Assembly (NCBI RefSeq): GCF_004768545.1
Contig: NZ_CP038635.1
Span: 1,364,001-1,428,000 of the forward strand
Reading direction: 5' to 3'
Length of the DNA: 64,000 nt
Source: Cupriavidus oxalaticus
GTDB taxonomy: Bacteria; Pseudomonadota; Gammaproteobacteria; Burkholderiales; Burkholderiaceae
Position numbers and translations under genes: made by a program. Positions 46,826 to 58,260 of the stretch are shown piece by piece. Below the pieces are notes generated by a model that had not been told where the DNA came from, did not search any database, and saw only the letters and a program-made list of their open reading frames with translations. How positions within the stretch are numbered: position 1 is the first letter of the stretch; the number at the start of each line of letters is the position of its first letter.

Positions 46826-49800
46826 ATGGCGCATTTCTCGTGCTTCCCCGGCGCTTTGGCGCTTTCCGCCTTCCGTCAGCAACGCCTGCTTACCGCCCTG
46901 CGGCAAATCGATGCCGATATCGAATCGGTGCACGGCCAGTTCCTGCATTTTGTTGACGCGCAGACGCCGCTGTCGGCCGACGACCAGTCGCGCGTGGCGG
47001 CGCTGCTGACCTATGGCGCACCGTTCGCCGAGCAGCCCGAGGGCGACCGCTTCGTCGTGATCCCGCGCTTCGGCACGATCTCGCCGTGGGCCAGCAAGGC
47101 CACCGACATCGCCCATAACTGCGGCCTGACGCATATCCACCGCATCGAGCGCGGCATCGAGATCACCGTGATCTGCAAGAAGGGCCTGCTGCGCGGCCGC
47201 AAGTCGCTGGACGCGGACACCCGCGCCGCCGTCGCCGCGCACCTGTTCGACCGCATGACCGAGACCGTGGTGGCCTCGCGCGACGATGCCGCCGGCCTGT
47301 TCCAGGAACTGCCGGCCAAGCCGCTGCGCTTCATCGACATCTCCGCCGGCCGCAGCGCGCTGGCCGCGGCCAACGTCGAGATGGGCCTGGCGCTGTCCGA
47401 GGACGAGATCGACTACCTGGTCGACGCCTACGGCAAGCTGGAGCGCAACCCGACCGACGTCGAGCTGATGATGTTCGCGCAGGCCAACAGCGAACACTGC
47501 CGCCACAAGATTTTCAACGCCACCTGGACCATCGACGGCGTGCAGCAGGACAAGTCGCTGTTCGCGATGATCCGCAATACGCACGAGCTCAATCCGCAGG
47601 GCTCGATCGTGGCCTATTCGGACAACTCGGCGGTGATGGAAGGCGACGTGGCCGAGCGCTGGTTCCCGCGCGGCGACAGCCACAAGTACGGCCGCCACGA
47701 GGCGCTGACGCACACGCTGATGAAGGTGGAGACGCACAACCACCCGACCGCGATCTCGCCGTTCCCGGGTGCCTCGACCGGCGCCGGCGGTGAAATCCGC
47801 GACGAAGGCGCGACTGGCCGCGGCGCCAAGCCCAAGGCCGGCCTGACCGGCTTCACGGTGTCCAACCTGATGCTGCCCGAGGCGGTGGAGTCCTGGGAAA
47901 ACGACCGCGACGCCGCCCAGCCGGTGGCGCACCGCAACCCCGACGACAAGCCTGGCGTGACCGGCAAGCCGGACCGCATCGCCTCGCCGCTGCAGATCAT
48001 GATCGACGGCCCGCTCGGCGGCGCCGCGTTCAACAATGAATTCGGCCGCGCCAACCTGGGTGGCTACTTCCGCGTCTACGAGCAGAACGTCGGCGGCACC
48101 GTGCGCGGCTACCACAAGCCGATCATGATCGCCGGCGGCATTGGCAATATCGATGCCTCGCACACGCACAAGAACCCGCTGCCGGCCGGCACGCTGCTGA
48201 TCCAGCTGGGCGGCCCGGGCATGCGCATCGGCATGGGCGGCGGCGCCGCCAGCTCGATGGCAACCGGCACCAACACCGCCGACCTGGACTTCGACTCGGT
48301 CCAGCGCGGCAACCCAGAGATGGAGCGCCGCGCGCAGGAAGTGATCAACGCGTGCTGGCAGCTTGGCGACGCCAACCCGATCCTCTCGATCCACGACGTC
48401 GGTGCTGGCGGCATCTCCAACGCCTTCCCTGAACTGGTGGACGGCGCCGACCGTGGCGCGCGCTTCGACCTGCGCCAGGTGCACCTGGAAGAGTCCGGCC
48501 TGTCGCCGGCGGAAATCTGGTGCAACGAGTCGCAGGAGCGCTATGTGCTGGCGATCGCGCCGGACAGCTTCCCGCAGTTCCAGGCCATGTGCGAGCGCGA
48601 ACGTTCGCCATTCGCCGTGGTCGGCATCGCCACCGAGGAAAAGCAGCTGCAACTGGTCGATGCCAGCGTCGACGCTGCGCTCAAGGAGCACTACGCCGTC
48701 AACATGCCGATGGACGTGCTGCTGGGCAAGCCGCCGCGCATGCACCGCGACGTCAAGCGCGTCGAGCAGCCGTTGCCGGCGGTGGACGTGACCAGCATTA
48801 GCCTGGAGCAGGCCGTGCGCGACGTGCTGCGTCATCCGACCGTGGCCAGCAAGTCGTTCCTGATCTCGATCGGCGACCGCACCGTGGGCGGCATGAACGC
48901 ACGCGACCAGATGGTCGGTCCGTGGCAGGTGCCGGTGGCCGACGTGGCCGTGACCACGCTGGACTACAAGGGCAATGCCGGCGAGGCGATGACCATGGGC
49001 GAGCGCACGCCGCTGGCCGTGATCGATGCACCGGCCTCGGGCCGCATGGCGATCGGCGAGGCGCTGACCAACCTGGCGGCCGCACCGGTCAAGGAGCTGG
49101 GCAAGGTCAAGCTGTCGGCCAACTGGATGGCTGCCTGCGGCGTCGAAGGTGAAGATGCAAAGCTGTACGACACCGTGCATGCCGTCGGCATGGAGCTGTG
49201 CCCGGCGCTGGGCATCAGCATCCCGGTGGGCAAGGATTCGCTGTCGATGCGCACCAAGTGGCAGGACGAGGGCGTCGACAAGGAAGTGGTGGCCCCGGTA
49301 TCGCTGATCATCTCGGCCTTTGCCGCGGTGGACGACGTCAACCGCACGCTGACGCCGCAACTGCGCACCGACGCCGGCGACACCGTGCTGATCGCCGTCG
49401 ACCTGAGCCGCGGCAAGAACCGCATGGGCGGCAGCATCCTGGCGCAGGTCACGCAGCAGGTGGGCGACAGCGCGCCGGACGTCGACAGCGCTGAAGACCT
49501 GAAGAACTTCTTCAACGTCATCCAGCGCCTGAACCGCGAGGGCAAGCTGCTGGCCTACCATGACCGTTCCGATGGCGGCTTCATCGCCACGCTGGCCGAG
49601 ATGGCCTTTGCCGGCCACTGCGGCGTGTCGCTGAACGTCGACATGCTGGCGCTCGATCCGCAGCAGGAACAGGACTACGGCGACGCCAAGAACTGGGCCC
49701 AGCAGATCGCCGAGCGCCGCAACGACCAGACCCTGCGCGCACTGTTCTCGGAAGAACTGGGCGCGGTGGTGCAGGTGCGCCTGCAGGACCGCGACGCGGT

Positions 49801-50872
49801 CTTCGCGGTGCTGCGCGAGGCTGGCCTGTCCGCATGCAGTCACGTGGTCGGCAAGCCCAACACCACCGACCAGGTCGAGATCTACCGCGATGCCAAGAAG
49901 GTGTTCGGCGCGTCGCGCACGGACCTGCAGCGCAACTGGAGCGAGGTCAGCTGGCGCATCGCGCGCCTGCGCGACAACCCGGCCTGCGCCGACAGCGAGT
50001 ATGACCGCCTGCTGGACGCCGCCGATCCGGGCATCAGCCCGGTGCTGACGTTCGATCCGGCGGAGGACATCGCCGCGCCGTTCATCGCTACCGGCGCGCG
50101 TCCGCGCGTGGCGATCCTGCGGGAGCAGGGCGTCAACTCGCAGATCGAGATGGCCTACAGCATGGATCGTGCGGGCTTCGATACGCATGATGTGCATATG
50201 AGCGACCTGATCGCCGGGCGTGCCAACCTGGCGGATTTCACGGGCTTTGTTGCCTGCGGCGGCTTCAGCTACGGCGACGTGCTGGGCGCGGGCGAGGGCT
50301 GGGCCAAGACCATCCTGTTCAATGCGCAGATGGCCGAGCAGTTCGCGGCGTTCTTCAATCGCGAGGACACGTTTGCGCTGGGCGTCTGCAATGGTTGCCA
50401 GATGATGAGCAACCTGGCGCCGATCATTCCGGGGGCGGGGGCGTGGCCGCAGTTCACGCGTAACCAGTCGGAGCAGTACGAGGCGCGTTATGTCACGGTG
50501 GAGGTGCAGTCGTCGCCGTCGATCTTCTTTGCTGGCATGGAAGGTAGCCGCATTCCTATCGTGGTTGCGCACGGTGAAGGGTATGCGGACTTTTCGCAGC
50601 AGGGGAATATCGGCGAGGCCAACGTTGCGCTGCGTTTCGTCGACAACTACGGCGCGGTGACGCAGAGCTATCCGTTGAATCCGAATGGTTCGCCTGAGGG
50701 CATCACCTCGGTGACTACTGTCGATGGGCGCTTTACCGTGCTGATGCCGCATCCTGAGCGTGTGTTCCGTGCTGCCACGATGAGCTGGGCGCCGGATGCT
50801 TGGAAGCAGGTTGGCGATGGTGGTAGCCCGTGGATGCGGATGTTCAGGAATGCCAGGAAGTGGGTGGGGTAA
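46826..50872 (+). CDS. purL: phosphoribosylformylglycinamidine synthase
   Basis: Large single-chain FGAM synthase of purine synthesis: FGAR + glutamine + ATP give FGAM. It has 1348 residues, typical of beta-proteobacteria. The N-terminal PurS-like part is followed by a linker and two ATP-grasp-like AIRS halves ([84 protein letters not shown]). The C-terminal glutamine amidotransferase domain has the nucleophile in [10 protein letters not shown], and the His-Glu pair in [23 protein letters not shown] is the oxyanion region. The last 400 bp are visibly less GC-rich at third positions than the rest. Confidence 0.97.
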   Translation: MAHFSCFPGALALSAFRQQRLLTALRQIDADIESVHGQFLHFVDAQTPLSADDQSRVAALLTYGAPFAEQPEGDRFVVIPRFGTISPWASKATDIAHNCGLTHIHRIERGIEITVICKKGLLRGRKSLDADTRAAVAAHLFDRMTETVVASRDDAAGLFQELPAKPLRFIDISAGRSALAAANVEMGLALSEDEIDYLVDAYGKLERNPTDVELMMFAQANSEHCRHKIFNATWTIDGVQQDKSLFAMIRNTHELNPQGSIVAYSDNSAVMEGDVAERWFPRGDSHKYGRHEALTHTLMKVETHNHPTAISPFPGASTGAGGEIRDEGATGRGAKPKAGLTGFTVSNLMLPEAVESWENDRDAAQPVAHRNPDDKPGVTGKPDRIASPLQIMIDGPLGGAAFNNEFGRANLGGYFRVYEQNVGGTVRGYHKPIMIAGGIGNIDASHTHKNPLPAGTLLIQLGGPGMRIGMGGGAASSMATGTNTADLDFDSVQRGNPEMERRAQEVINACWQLGDANPILSIHDVGAGGISNAFPELVDGADRGARFDLRQVHLEESGLSPAEIWCNESQERYVLAIAPDSFPQFQAMCERERSPFAVVGIATEEKQLQLVDASVDAALKEHYAVNMPMDVLLGKPPRMHRDVKRVEQPLPAVDVTSISLEQAVRDVLRHPTVASKSFLISIGDRTVGGMNARDQMVGPWQVPVADVAVTTLDYKGNAGEAMTMGERTPLAVIDAPASGRMAIGEALTNLAAAPVKELGKVKLSANWMAACGVEGEDAKLYDTVHAVGMELCPALGISIPVGKDSLSMRTKWQDEGVDKEVVAPVSLIISAFAAVDDVNRTLTPQLRTDAGDTVLIAVDLSRGKNRMGGSILAQVTQQVGDSAPDVDSAEDLKNFFNVIQRLNREGKLLAYHDRSDGGFIATLAEMAFAGHCGVSLNVDMLALDPQQEQDYGDAKNWAQQIAERRNDQTLRALFSEELGAVVQVRLQDRDAVFAVLREAGLSACSHVVGKPNTTDQVEIYRDAKKVFGASRTDLQRNWSEVSWRIARLRDNPACADSEYDRLLDAADPGISPVLTFDPAEDIAAPFIATGARPRVAILREQGVNSQIEMAYSMDRAGFDTHDVHMSDLIAGRANLADFTGFVACGGFSYGDVLGAGEGWAKTILFNAQMAEQFAAFFNREDTFALGVCNGCQMMSNLAPIIPGAGAWPQFTRNQSEQYEARYVTVEVQSSPSIFFAGMEGSRIPIVVAHGEGYADFSQQGNIGEANVALRFVDNYGAVTQSYPLNPNGSPEGITSVTTVDGRFTVLMPHPERVFRAATMSWAPDAWKQVGDGGSPWMRMFRNARKWVG

Positions 50873-50897
50873 GGCTTGGGATCTGTCTTGCGCCTAG

Positions 50898-51757
50898 GGA
50901 CCTCGCGGTTGGTGACATGCTGTCGGGCTTTTGAAGCGCTTTGTCGCAGTTGGTGGCATGCTGTTGGCCGTTGAAGCGCCTAGTTCCGCCCTCCTGGGCG
51001 GGTCACTTTTTGGCCGAGCGCCAAAAAGTAACCAAAAAACGCGTCGCCTGAGCGGCTGGCTATCAAGTTGGCGGCGTGGGTGGTTCGGGCGGCGGTGATT
51101 TCCGTTTTGGCTTGGGTGGCCGTTCGAGCCTGCTAACGCCAGGTGAGTTAGGGATAGTGCCTGGCGTTAATCGACTATTGAACGATCCCCATGCCGGGCG
51201 TAGGCCGCCTGCTGCATGCCGTATCGGTGGGACGCCTTCGGCTGCGCTACGCGCGGGCCCTAAGGTGGCTGGGCGGCTGATTTCGACTTGGTCACCAACA
51301 GCGCCCTGCGAGCGTAGCGACGCAGGTCCGTGCCCGAGAATTTCACCGGCGAGACTGAGCCGCGCGCAGCGCAGCCGTAGGCGATGACGCGATCCCCCTG
51401 GTAGCAGGCGGCCTACGCCCGTCCTGGGGATGGTTCAAAAGTGGGGATTCGCCAGGCACCCACACTCACTCACCTGGCGTAGCAGGCTGGCATCGCGACC
51501 ACGCCCACTGAGACCAACGCCGCCCATATAGCCAGAAGCGCCAAATTGGCTCAGCCAGCCGCAGGCGACGCGCTTTTTGGTTACTTTTTGTCGCTCGGAC
51601 AAAAAGTGACCCGCCCAGCAGGGCGGAACCAGGCGCTTCAACGGCCGACAGCATGTCACCAACAGCGACAGCGACGCAGCAACGGCCGATAACATGTCAC
51701 CATCAGCGACAGCGACGCATCAACGGCCGACAGCATGTCACCAGCTGCGAGGACCGT
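50898..51757. repeat. about 860-bp near-palindromic non-coding element
   Basis: The two halves are inverted copies about a centre near 51307-51308. Matching arms include: 50984-51050 (GTTCCGCCCTCCTGGGCGGG ... CAAAAAGTAACC) with 51555-51629; 51129-51148 (CCTGCTAACGCCAGGTGAGT) with 51468-51486; 51180-51215 (GATCCCC ... GGCGTAGGCCGCCTGCT) with 51403-51436; and 50898-50980 with 51630-51757. The arms are imperfect, with local divergence. Short open frames inside are products of the repeat, not genes. There is no transposase. The right end carries 41-bp tandem repeats. Confidence 0.85.
51639..51755. repeat. 41-bp tandem repeats at the right end of the palindrome
   Basis: Units begin CAACGGCCGA at 51639, 51680 and 51721, so the period is exactly 41 bp, with about 2.8 copies. 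Each holds the core CAGCATGTCACC (or a variant) and GCGACAGCGACGCA. Two diverged inverted units are present at the left end (50898-50980). Confidence 0.85.
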
Positions 51758-51790
51758 CGATAATCTACTAAAGCCGATTCACCCCAAAAC

Positions 51791-52078
51791 CTACGCCATC
51801 AACCTAGAACTCCAAGACGCATACGCATAAGTCAACATCCGCCCCGATTCAAATCCAGGTGCAGGCTTGATTTCACCCCGAGCCTCCTTGTACGCCACCA
51901 CGGCATGCAGGATCTTCTCGGGCGCATAACGGTCACGCAGGGGAAGGTAGGGGTGGAGCTGGCGCCAGCCAGGGGCGGCGCCGTCCAGAGTCGTCCAGGC
52001 CAGCGCGCAATAGCACATGCCCCGGGACGTGAGATGCCACAGTTGCCAGTAGGGGGCGGTCGTCTCCACACGCTGCAT
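51791..52078 (-). CDS. hypothetical protein
   Basis: A 95-residue protein rich in aromatic residues (APYWQLWHLTSRGMCYCALAW; WRQLHPYLPLRDRYAPEKILHAVVAYKEARGE; TYAYASWSSRLMA). There is no signal peptide and no TM segment. I do not recognise a family. The frame fills the space between the palindrome and the ppiC gene, codon use is like neighbours, and the composition is protein-like rather than shadow-like, which supports a real gene. A start at 52078 is preceded by the ppiC end 42 bp away in the same orientation. Confidence 0.55.
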   Translation of the reverse strand: MQRVETTAPYWQLWHLTSRGMCYCALAWTTLDGAAPGWRQLHPYLPLRDRYAPEKILHAVVAYKEARGEIKPAPGFESGRMLTYAYASWSSRLMA

Positions 52079-52119
52079 CGTTCAACCTTGCAGGACCGGT
52101 GGGGGCGACCGGTCCGTGA

Positions 52120-52914
52120 TTACTGGATTTTCGCCTTGTCCTTCAGCGACTTCATCATGGCCTGGAACTGCTCGCGCTGCCAGTTCTGGTCACCCATCAG
52201 CATCTGCATCAGCTGCGGCTTGACCTCTTCGAATGACGGGATCTTCGCTTCACGCACGTCGACCAGCTCGATGATGTGCCAGCCGAACTGCGTCTTGACC
52301 GGCGTATCGGTCATCTGGCCCTTCTTCAGGCCGGTCATGGCCGCCGAGAACTCCGGCACGTAGCTGCCGCTGTTGGCCCAGTCCAGGTCGCCACCGTTGG
52401 CAGCCGAGCCCGGGTCCTTCGAGGCGGCCTTGGCTTGGTCTTCGAACTTGGCGCCGCCCTTGATCTTGGCGATGATCGCCTTGGCGTCGGCTTCCTTCTC
52501 CACCAGGATATGGCGGGCATGGTATTCCTTGCCATTTCCGAATTGCGACTTGATCTTGTCGTACTGCTTGCGCAGCTCGGCGTCGCTGGCGCCGTGGGTC
52601 TTGACGTAGTCCTCAAATACCGCGCCGGCCAGCACGTTCAGGCGTGCCTGTTCCAGTTGCTCCTGCACGTCGTCGCGCTGGGTCAGGCCGCGCTTGTTGG
52701 CTTCCTGCACGAGTAGTTCGCGGTCGATCAGCATGTCGCGGCCACGCTTGCGCAGCTCCGGATTGTCGGGCTGGCCGGTGCCGGCGATCAACTTGTCCAG
52801 CTTTGTCGACGGAATGGCCTTGCCATTCACGACGGCGGCATTCTGGGCGATGGCCGGCAAGCTGCCAGCTGCAAGCACAGCCGCCAGGCTGAACGAGAGG
52901 ACGGTGGTCTTCAT
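52120..52914 (-). CDS. periplasmic parvulin-type peptidyl-prolyl isomerase
   Basis: A 264-residue exported foldase. The signal peptide is residues 1-23 (MKTTVLSFSLAAVLAAGSLP, AIAQ). A SurA-like helical N-domain (VVNGKAIPSTKLDKLIA ... RDMLIDRELLVQEANKRG) is followed by a parvulin domain at about 130-225 (YHARHILVEKEADAKAIIAKI, DPGSAANGGDLDWANSGSYVPEFSAAM, VKTQFGWHIIELVD). ATG 52914 is chosen because it gives the signal peptide; upstream codons to 52953 do not. It is the second parvulin-like protein in the window besides PpiD. It follows the bolA gene on the same strand, an arrangement common in Burkholderiales. Confidence 0.92.
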   Translation of the reverse strand: MKTTVLSFSLAAVLAAGSLPAIAQNAAVVNGKAIPSTKLDKLIAGTGQPDNPELRKRGRDMLIDRELLVQEANKRGLTQRDDVQEQLEQARLNVLAGAVFEDYVKTHGASDAELRKQYDKIKSQFGNGKEYHARHILVEKEADAKAIIAKIKGGAKFEDQAKAASKDPGSAANGGDLDWANSGSYVPEFSAAMTGLKKGQMTDTPVKTQFGWHIIELVDVREAKIPSFEEVKPQLMQMLMGDQNWQREQFQAMMKSLKDKAKIQ

Positions 52915-52949
52915 GGAATCTGGTCTGAGAGTTGCTGAAAGAAGCGCGC

Positions 52950-53231
52950 TCATGCGCGCGATTGGTACTCTTGGTCGGTGTACGCAGTCACGGCCAAGGC
53001 GTGGATCTGCGCGGGGAACAGACTGCGCAGCGCATCATACACCATGCGGTGTCGCGCAACCCGGCTGTGACCTGCAAAGCGCTCGCTGACGATTGTCACG
53101 TCGTAATGTCCGCCTCCGGATGCGGCGCCGGCATGTCCGGCGTGCAGTGCGCTGTCGTCGCGCACGGCCAGGTAGCTGGGGGCGAGCGCTTCGCGCAGCA
53201 GTGCCTCGATCGTGGCGGGATTGGCTGCCAT
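52950..53231 (-). CDS. bolA: BolA family protein
   Basis: A 93-residue protein of the BolA/IbaG group, which works with monothiol glutaredoxins in iron-sulfur and stress biology and may bind DNA. The HYDVTIVSERFAGHSRVARHRMVYDALRSLF core is the family signature with the conserved His for cluster binding. The HAGHAG segment is typical of BolA-type loops. It lies between the yciB and parvulin genes on the same strand (about 35-bp gaps), likely one operon. Confidence 0.92.
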   Translation of the reverse strand: MAANPATIEALLREALAPSYLAVRDDSALHAGHAGAASGGGHYDVTIVSERFAGHSRVARHRMVYDALRSLFPAQIHALAVTAYTDQEYQSRA

Positions 53232-53268
53232 CGGTAGTTTCCTTATCGGGGATAAAACGGCAGAAGCG

Positions 53269-53808
53269 TCAGTCCTGGCTGTTCTCGGGCATGTGCCGCG
53301 ACAGCCAGACGCTCTGCGCGACGATGAACACCAGCATCAGCCCCATGCTGCCGAACAGCTTGAAGTTGACCCAGACGTCGGTGGAAAACTGATAGGCCAC
53401 GTAGAGGTTCAGCACACCCATGGCCGCGAAGAACCCGGCCCAGGCGGCATTCAGGCGCGCCCACACCGGATCGGGCAGGGTGACCTGCTTTTCCATCATG
53501 GCGCGGATCAGGTTCTTGCGCCAGACCATCGCCGAGCCCAGTAGTGCCACGGCGAACATCCAGTAGAGCACCGTCGGCTTCCACTTGATGAAGGTTTCGT
53601 TGTGCAGCACCAGCGTGGCGCCGCCGAATACGGCGATGATCAGCAGGCTGACCCACTGCATCGGCTCGACCTTGCGGTGGCGAAACCAGACCCAGCCGAT
53701 CTGCACCACCGTGGCGGCAATGGCCACGGCAGTGGCGGTGTAAATGTCGGCCAGCTTGAAGGCGGCGAAAAACAGGATGACCGGGAACAGGTCGAACAGG
53801 AATTTCAT
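53269..53808 (-). CDS. yciB: septation protein A / inner membrane protein YciB
   Basis: A 179-residue integral membrane protein with about five TM segments, starting [71 protein letters not shown] is the conserved family core. It influences envelope integrity and cell division in enterobacteria (also named IspZ/IspA). It lies 39 bp downstream of msrB and 37 bp upstream of bolA on the same strand, giving an msrB-yciB-bolA-parvulin series. Confidence 0.95.
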   Translation of the reverse strand: MKFLFDLFPVILFFAAFKLADIYTATAVAIAATVVQIGWVWFRHRKVEPMQWVSLLIIAVFGGATLVLHNETFIKWKPTVLYWMFAVALLGSAMVWRKNLIRAMMEKQVTLPDPVWARLNAAWAGFFAAMGVLNLYVAYQFSTDVWVNFKLFGSMGLMLVFIVAQSVWLSRHMPENSQD

Positions 53809-53847
53809 GCGGTACCAGGTTGTTGCCGGCCCGATGGCCGGCGCTTG

Positions 53848-54312
53848 TCAGCGCTGCGGGTCGCGCCGGGGTTCGTTGCCGCTGCCGGCATCGTGGGCAT
53901 GATCCGCCTCACGCTGCGCCGGGTCGCGATCGTCGAATTTTAACGCAGCCGAGTTGATGCAATAGCGCAGGCCGGTCGGGGCCGGCCCGTCCTCGAACAC
54001 ATGGCCCAGGTGGCTGCCGCATTCCTTGCAGCGGACTTCCACCCGCACCATGCCGTGGGTGTGGTCGGCATGTTCGGCAATGACCTCGCCGTTGATGGGG
54101 CGGAAATAGCTGGGCCAGCCGCAGCCGGCATCGAACTTGGTGGCGGACTCGAACAGCGGCGTGCCGCAGCCGACGCAGTTGTAGATGCCGCGTTCCCAGT
54201 GATCCCAGTAGCGGCCGGTGAAGGGGCGCTCGGTCGCGGCTTCGCGCGTCACACGGTATTCGATGTCGGAGAGCTGGTCGCGCCACTCGGCGTCGGTCTT
54301 GGTGGTGGTCAT
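53848..54312 (-). CDS. msrB: peptide-methionine (R)-S-oxide reductase
   Basis: Repairs methionine-R-sulfoxide in proteins. The protein has 154 residues. Zinc ligands are Cys46/Cys49 (CVGCG) and Cys95/Cys98 (CKECG); the catalytic cysteine is Cys118 in [18 protein letters not shown] and [13 protein letters not shown] are family motifs with the active-site histidines. The mixture of charged C-terminal residues after FDDRD is not conserved. Three 15-bp tandem repeats lie in the leader just upstream of the ATG. Confidence 0.95.
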   Translation of the reverse strand: MTTTKTDAEWRDQLSDIEYRVTREAATERPFTGRYWDHWERGIYNCVGCGTPLFESATKFDAGCGWPSYFRPINGEVIAEHADHTHGMVRVEVRCKECGSHLGHVFEDGPAPTGLRYCINSAALKFDDRDPAQREADHAHDAGSGNEPRRDPQR

Positions 54313-54344
54313 TGTCGTTTCCTCACGGTCTTGCCCGGGATATT

Positions 54345-54389
54345 GGCCTCGGAACTTCTGGCCTCGGAACTCCTGGCCCCGGAACCTTC
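54345..54389. repeat. three 15-bp tandem repeats upstream of msrB
   Basis: Units GGCCTCGGAACTTCT, GGCCTCGGAACTCCT and GGCCCCGGAACCTTC run without gaps between msrB and selO. Such short repeats can vary in number and shift the leader length. Confidence 0.85.
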
Positions 54390-54463
54390 GTTGGTCGGCG
54401 CACTGGCGCGAACCTTACACCGGATGGCGCCGGCGTGCAGGCTCGGGCACATGAGCAATCCGG

Positions 54464-56044
<1,581 letters not shown>

Positions 56045-56464
56045 CGCGATAGGGGCGCGCGGCAAGCGCAATCCGCGGGTTCGGGTGCGGCGCGCAAAGC
56101 CGCTTCCGGGGCGGTGCGGGCGCCGCATGACTAGGGCACGGGAATGCGTAGATGGCTAGGGAAAACGACATGTTGAGGTGCAACATGCCACGCAGTATTG
56201 TACGTCCTCAACGGCTCACATCCGGTGAGACCGCCACGCACCGCGCAGTTATTTCCCTCCTTCAATGCGCACATGAATCCGGTGCATGGATTTCGCAGAA
56301 TTGCGGCCCCGATTACCACGCTTCACCACACGGCTTAACCACAGCAGTACGGCAGTGCACAACAGAATCGCAGTGACGCTGTTTCGAGGCACGCGGACAA
56401 CCGCCCAAAAATAGTACGGTTGTTCGTTTTTTGACGAATCCACCAGACTTCAGGAGGCAGTTTC
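56045..56464. other. divergent intergenic region between selO and the acyl-CoA ligase operon
   Basis: 420 bp without a gene, lower in GC than its neighbours from about 56160 to 56440. Besides a perfect inverted repeat at 56169-56187 and the ligase ribosome-binding site AGGAGG (56452-56457), I see no certain promoter. Short frames here look like chance. Confidence 0.5.
56169..56187. promoter_or_regulatory. operator candidate CATGTTG-N5-CAACATG
   Basis: A perfect 7-bp inverted repeat with a 5-bp spacer in the divergent region upstream of the ligase-liv genes and selO. The form fits a dimeric regulator. No regulator gene is adjacent. Confidence 0.5.
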
Positions 56465-58090
56465 ATGGCATTGATGGGTCAAATGATGAGCGCGCCGCTG
56501 CTCATTTCCTCCATCATCAAGCACGCCGCCCGTTACTACGGGTCGACGGAAATCGTTTCGCGCCGCACCGAGGGCGACCTGCACCGCTATACCTACCGCG
56601 ATTGCGAACTGCGCGCCCGCAAGGTGGCGCAGGCGCTCGGCGCGCTGGGCGTGCAGCAGGGCGAGCGCGTCGGCACGCTGGCGTGGAACGGTTATCGCCA
56701 CCTGGAGGTTTACTATGGCGTGTCGGGCATGGGCGCCGTCTGCCATACCATCAACCCGCGCCTGTTCCCCGAGCAGATTGCCTATATCGTCAACCATGCC
56801 GAAGACAGCTACGTCTTCTTCGACCTGACCTTCCTGCCGCTGGTAGAGGGCGTCGCGCCGCATTGCCCAAACGTGAAAGGCTGGGTTGCGATGACCGATC
56901 GCGCCCACATGCCGGCCGAGTCCAAGGTGCCGCTGCTCTGCTACGAGGAACTGGTCGACGCGCAGGATGGCAACTACGAATGGCCGCAGTTCGACGAGCA
57001 CCTCGCGTCGAGCCTGTGCTACACCTCAGGCACCACCGGCAATCCCAAGGGCGCGCTGTATTCGCACCGCTCCACCGTGCTGCACTCGTACGCCTCGGCG
57101 CTGCCCGACGCGCTCGGCTGCTCGGCGCGCGACGTGATCCTGCCCGTGGTGCCGATGTTCCACGTCAACGCCTGGGGCCTGCCGTACTCGGTGCCGCTGG
57201 TCGGCGCCAAGCTGGTGTTCCCGGGCGCCAAGCTGGACGGTGCCTCGCTCTATGAGTTGTTCGAGCAGGAGAAGGTGACTTTCTCCGCCGGCGTGCCGAC
57301 GGTCTGGCTTGGCCTGCTGCAATACGTGCAGTCGAACAACCTGAAGTTCTCCACCTTCCGCCGCACCGTGATCGGCGGCTCCGCTGCGCCGCCAGCGATG
57401 ATCCGCGCGCTCGAGGCGCTGGACGTGGACGTCATCCACGCCTGGGGCATGACCGAGATGTCGCCGCTGGGCACCTCGTGCAAGCTGCTGGCCAAGCATG
57501 AGGAACTGTCCGATGCCGACCGCCACAAGATCCAGGAGAAGCAGGGCCGCGTGATCTTCGGCGTCGACATGAAGATCGTCGACGGCGAAGGCAAGGAACT
57601 GCCGTGGGACGGCAAGGCCTTCGGCGACCTGATGGTGCGCGGGCCATGGATCATCGACCAGTACTACCGCAACGGCAGCAACCCGCTGGTCGACGGCTGG
57701 TTCCCGACCGGCGACGTCGCCACCATCGATGAAGACGGCTTCATGCAGATCACGGACCGCAGCAAAGACGTGATCAAGTCCGGCGGCGAATGGATTTCGT
57801 CGATCGACATCGAGAACGTCGCCGCCGCGCACCCCGCGGTGCATATGGCGGCCTGCATCTCGGCCTACCACCCCAAGTGGGACGAGCGCCCGCTGCTGGT
57901 GGTGGTGAAGAAGCCCGGCGCCGAAGTCACGCGCGAGGAACTGCTGCAGTTCTTCGAGGGCAAGGTCGCCAAGTGGTGGATCCCGGACGATGTCGCCTTT
58001 GTCACCGAGATTCCGCTGACCGCCACCGGCAAGATGCAGAAGCTCAAGCTGCGCGAACAGTTCAAGGACTACAAGCTGCCGGCGGCCTGA
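56465..58090 (+). CDS. fatty-acid / carboxylic-acid CoA ligase
   Basis: ANL-superfamily acyl-CoA synthetase of 541 residues that activates a carboxylic acid with ATP and CoA. The AMP-binding P-loop is [25 protein letters not shown]-type motif is [10 protein letters not shown]; the adenine/ribose motif is [36 protein letters not shown]; the catalytic Lys lies in [15 protein letters not shown]. It resembles medium/long-chain ligases of beta-proteobacteria (FadD-like, DmdB-like). AGGAGG is 7 nt before the ATG. It is immediately followed by a liv-type ABC transporter operon (170-bp gap), suggesting that the imported acid is activated by this enzyme. Confidence 0.9.
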   Translation: MALMGQMMSAPLLISSIIKHAARYYGSTEIVSRRTEGDLHRYTYRDCELRARKVAQALGALGVQQGERVGTLAWNGYRHLEVYYGVSGMGAVCHTINPRLFPEQIAYIVNHAEDSYVFFDLTFLPLVEGVAPHCPNVKGWVAMTDRAHMPAESKVPLLCYEELVDAQDGNYEWPQFDEHLASSLCYTSGTTGNPKGALYSHRSTVLHSYASALPDALGCSARDVILPVVPMFHVNAWGLPYSVPLVGAKLVFPGAKLDGASLYELFEQEKVTFSAGVPTVWLGLLQYVQSNNLKFSTFRRTVIGGSAAPPAMIRALEALDVDVIHAWGMTEMSPLGTSCKLLAKHEELSDADRHKIQEKQGRVIFGVDMKIVDGEGKELPWDGKAFGDLMVRGPWIIDQYYRNGSNPLVDGWFPTGDVATIDEDGFMQITDRSKDVIKSGGEWISSIDIENVAAAHPAVHMAACISAYHPKWDERPLLVVVKKPGAEVTREELLQFFEGKVAKWWIPDDVAFVTEIPLTATGKMQKLKLREQFKDYKLPAA

Positions 58091-58194
58091 AGCCGGCACA
58101 GGGCAGCATCCGGTGCGCCGCGCCTGCTTGCGGCATGGCGCCGCCCGGGGCCCGGCTGCATGGCGCGGACAGGAGGGCGCCACGCCGCCGGCCG

Positions 58195-58231
58195 CAATCA
58201 ACGACTGCAATCAACGACTGCAATCAACGAC
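58195..58231 (+). repeat. 13-bp tandem repeat upstream of the substrate-binding protein gene
   Basis: CAATCAACGACTG occurs twice in tandem (58195-58207, 58208-58220) and a third copy is partial (58221-58231), followed by the related CAAGCCAACGACAAG. It lies 30 bp before the gene start, next to the ribosome-binding site. Confidence 0.85.
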
Positions 58232-58260
58232 AAGCCAACGACAAGAGTGAAGGAGACAGT

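Noticed and set aside
46511..50752. Very long open frame (1413 codons) on the minus strand opposite purL
   Set aside because: It is the antisense shadow of purL in high-GC codon usage; its translation is His/Arg/Gln-rich without family motifs, while purL is certain.
51076..51695. Short frames inside the large palindrome
   Set aside because: They arise from the inverted repeat itself, have no ribosome-binding site or family motif, and mirror each other.
51639..51755. 41-bp tandem repeat as a CRISPR array
   Set aside because: The whole 41-bp unit is repeated with no variable spacers, there are under three units and no cas genes.
50898..51757. Insertion sequence or transposon
   Set aside because: No transposase or part of one is encoded, the terminal sequences are imperfect and no target duplication could be defined.
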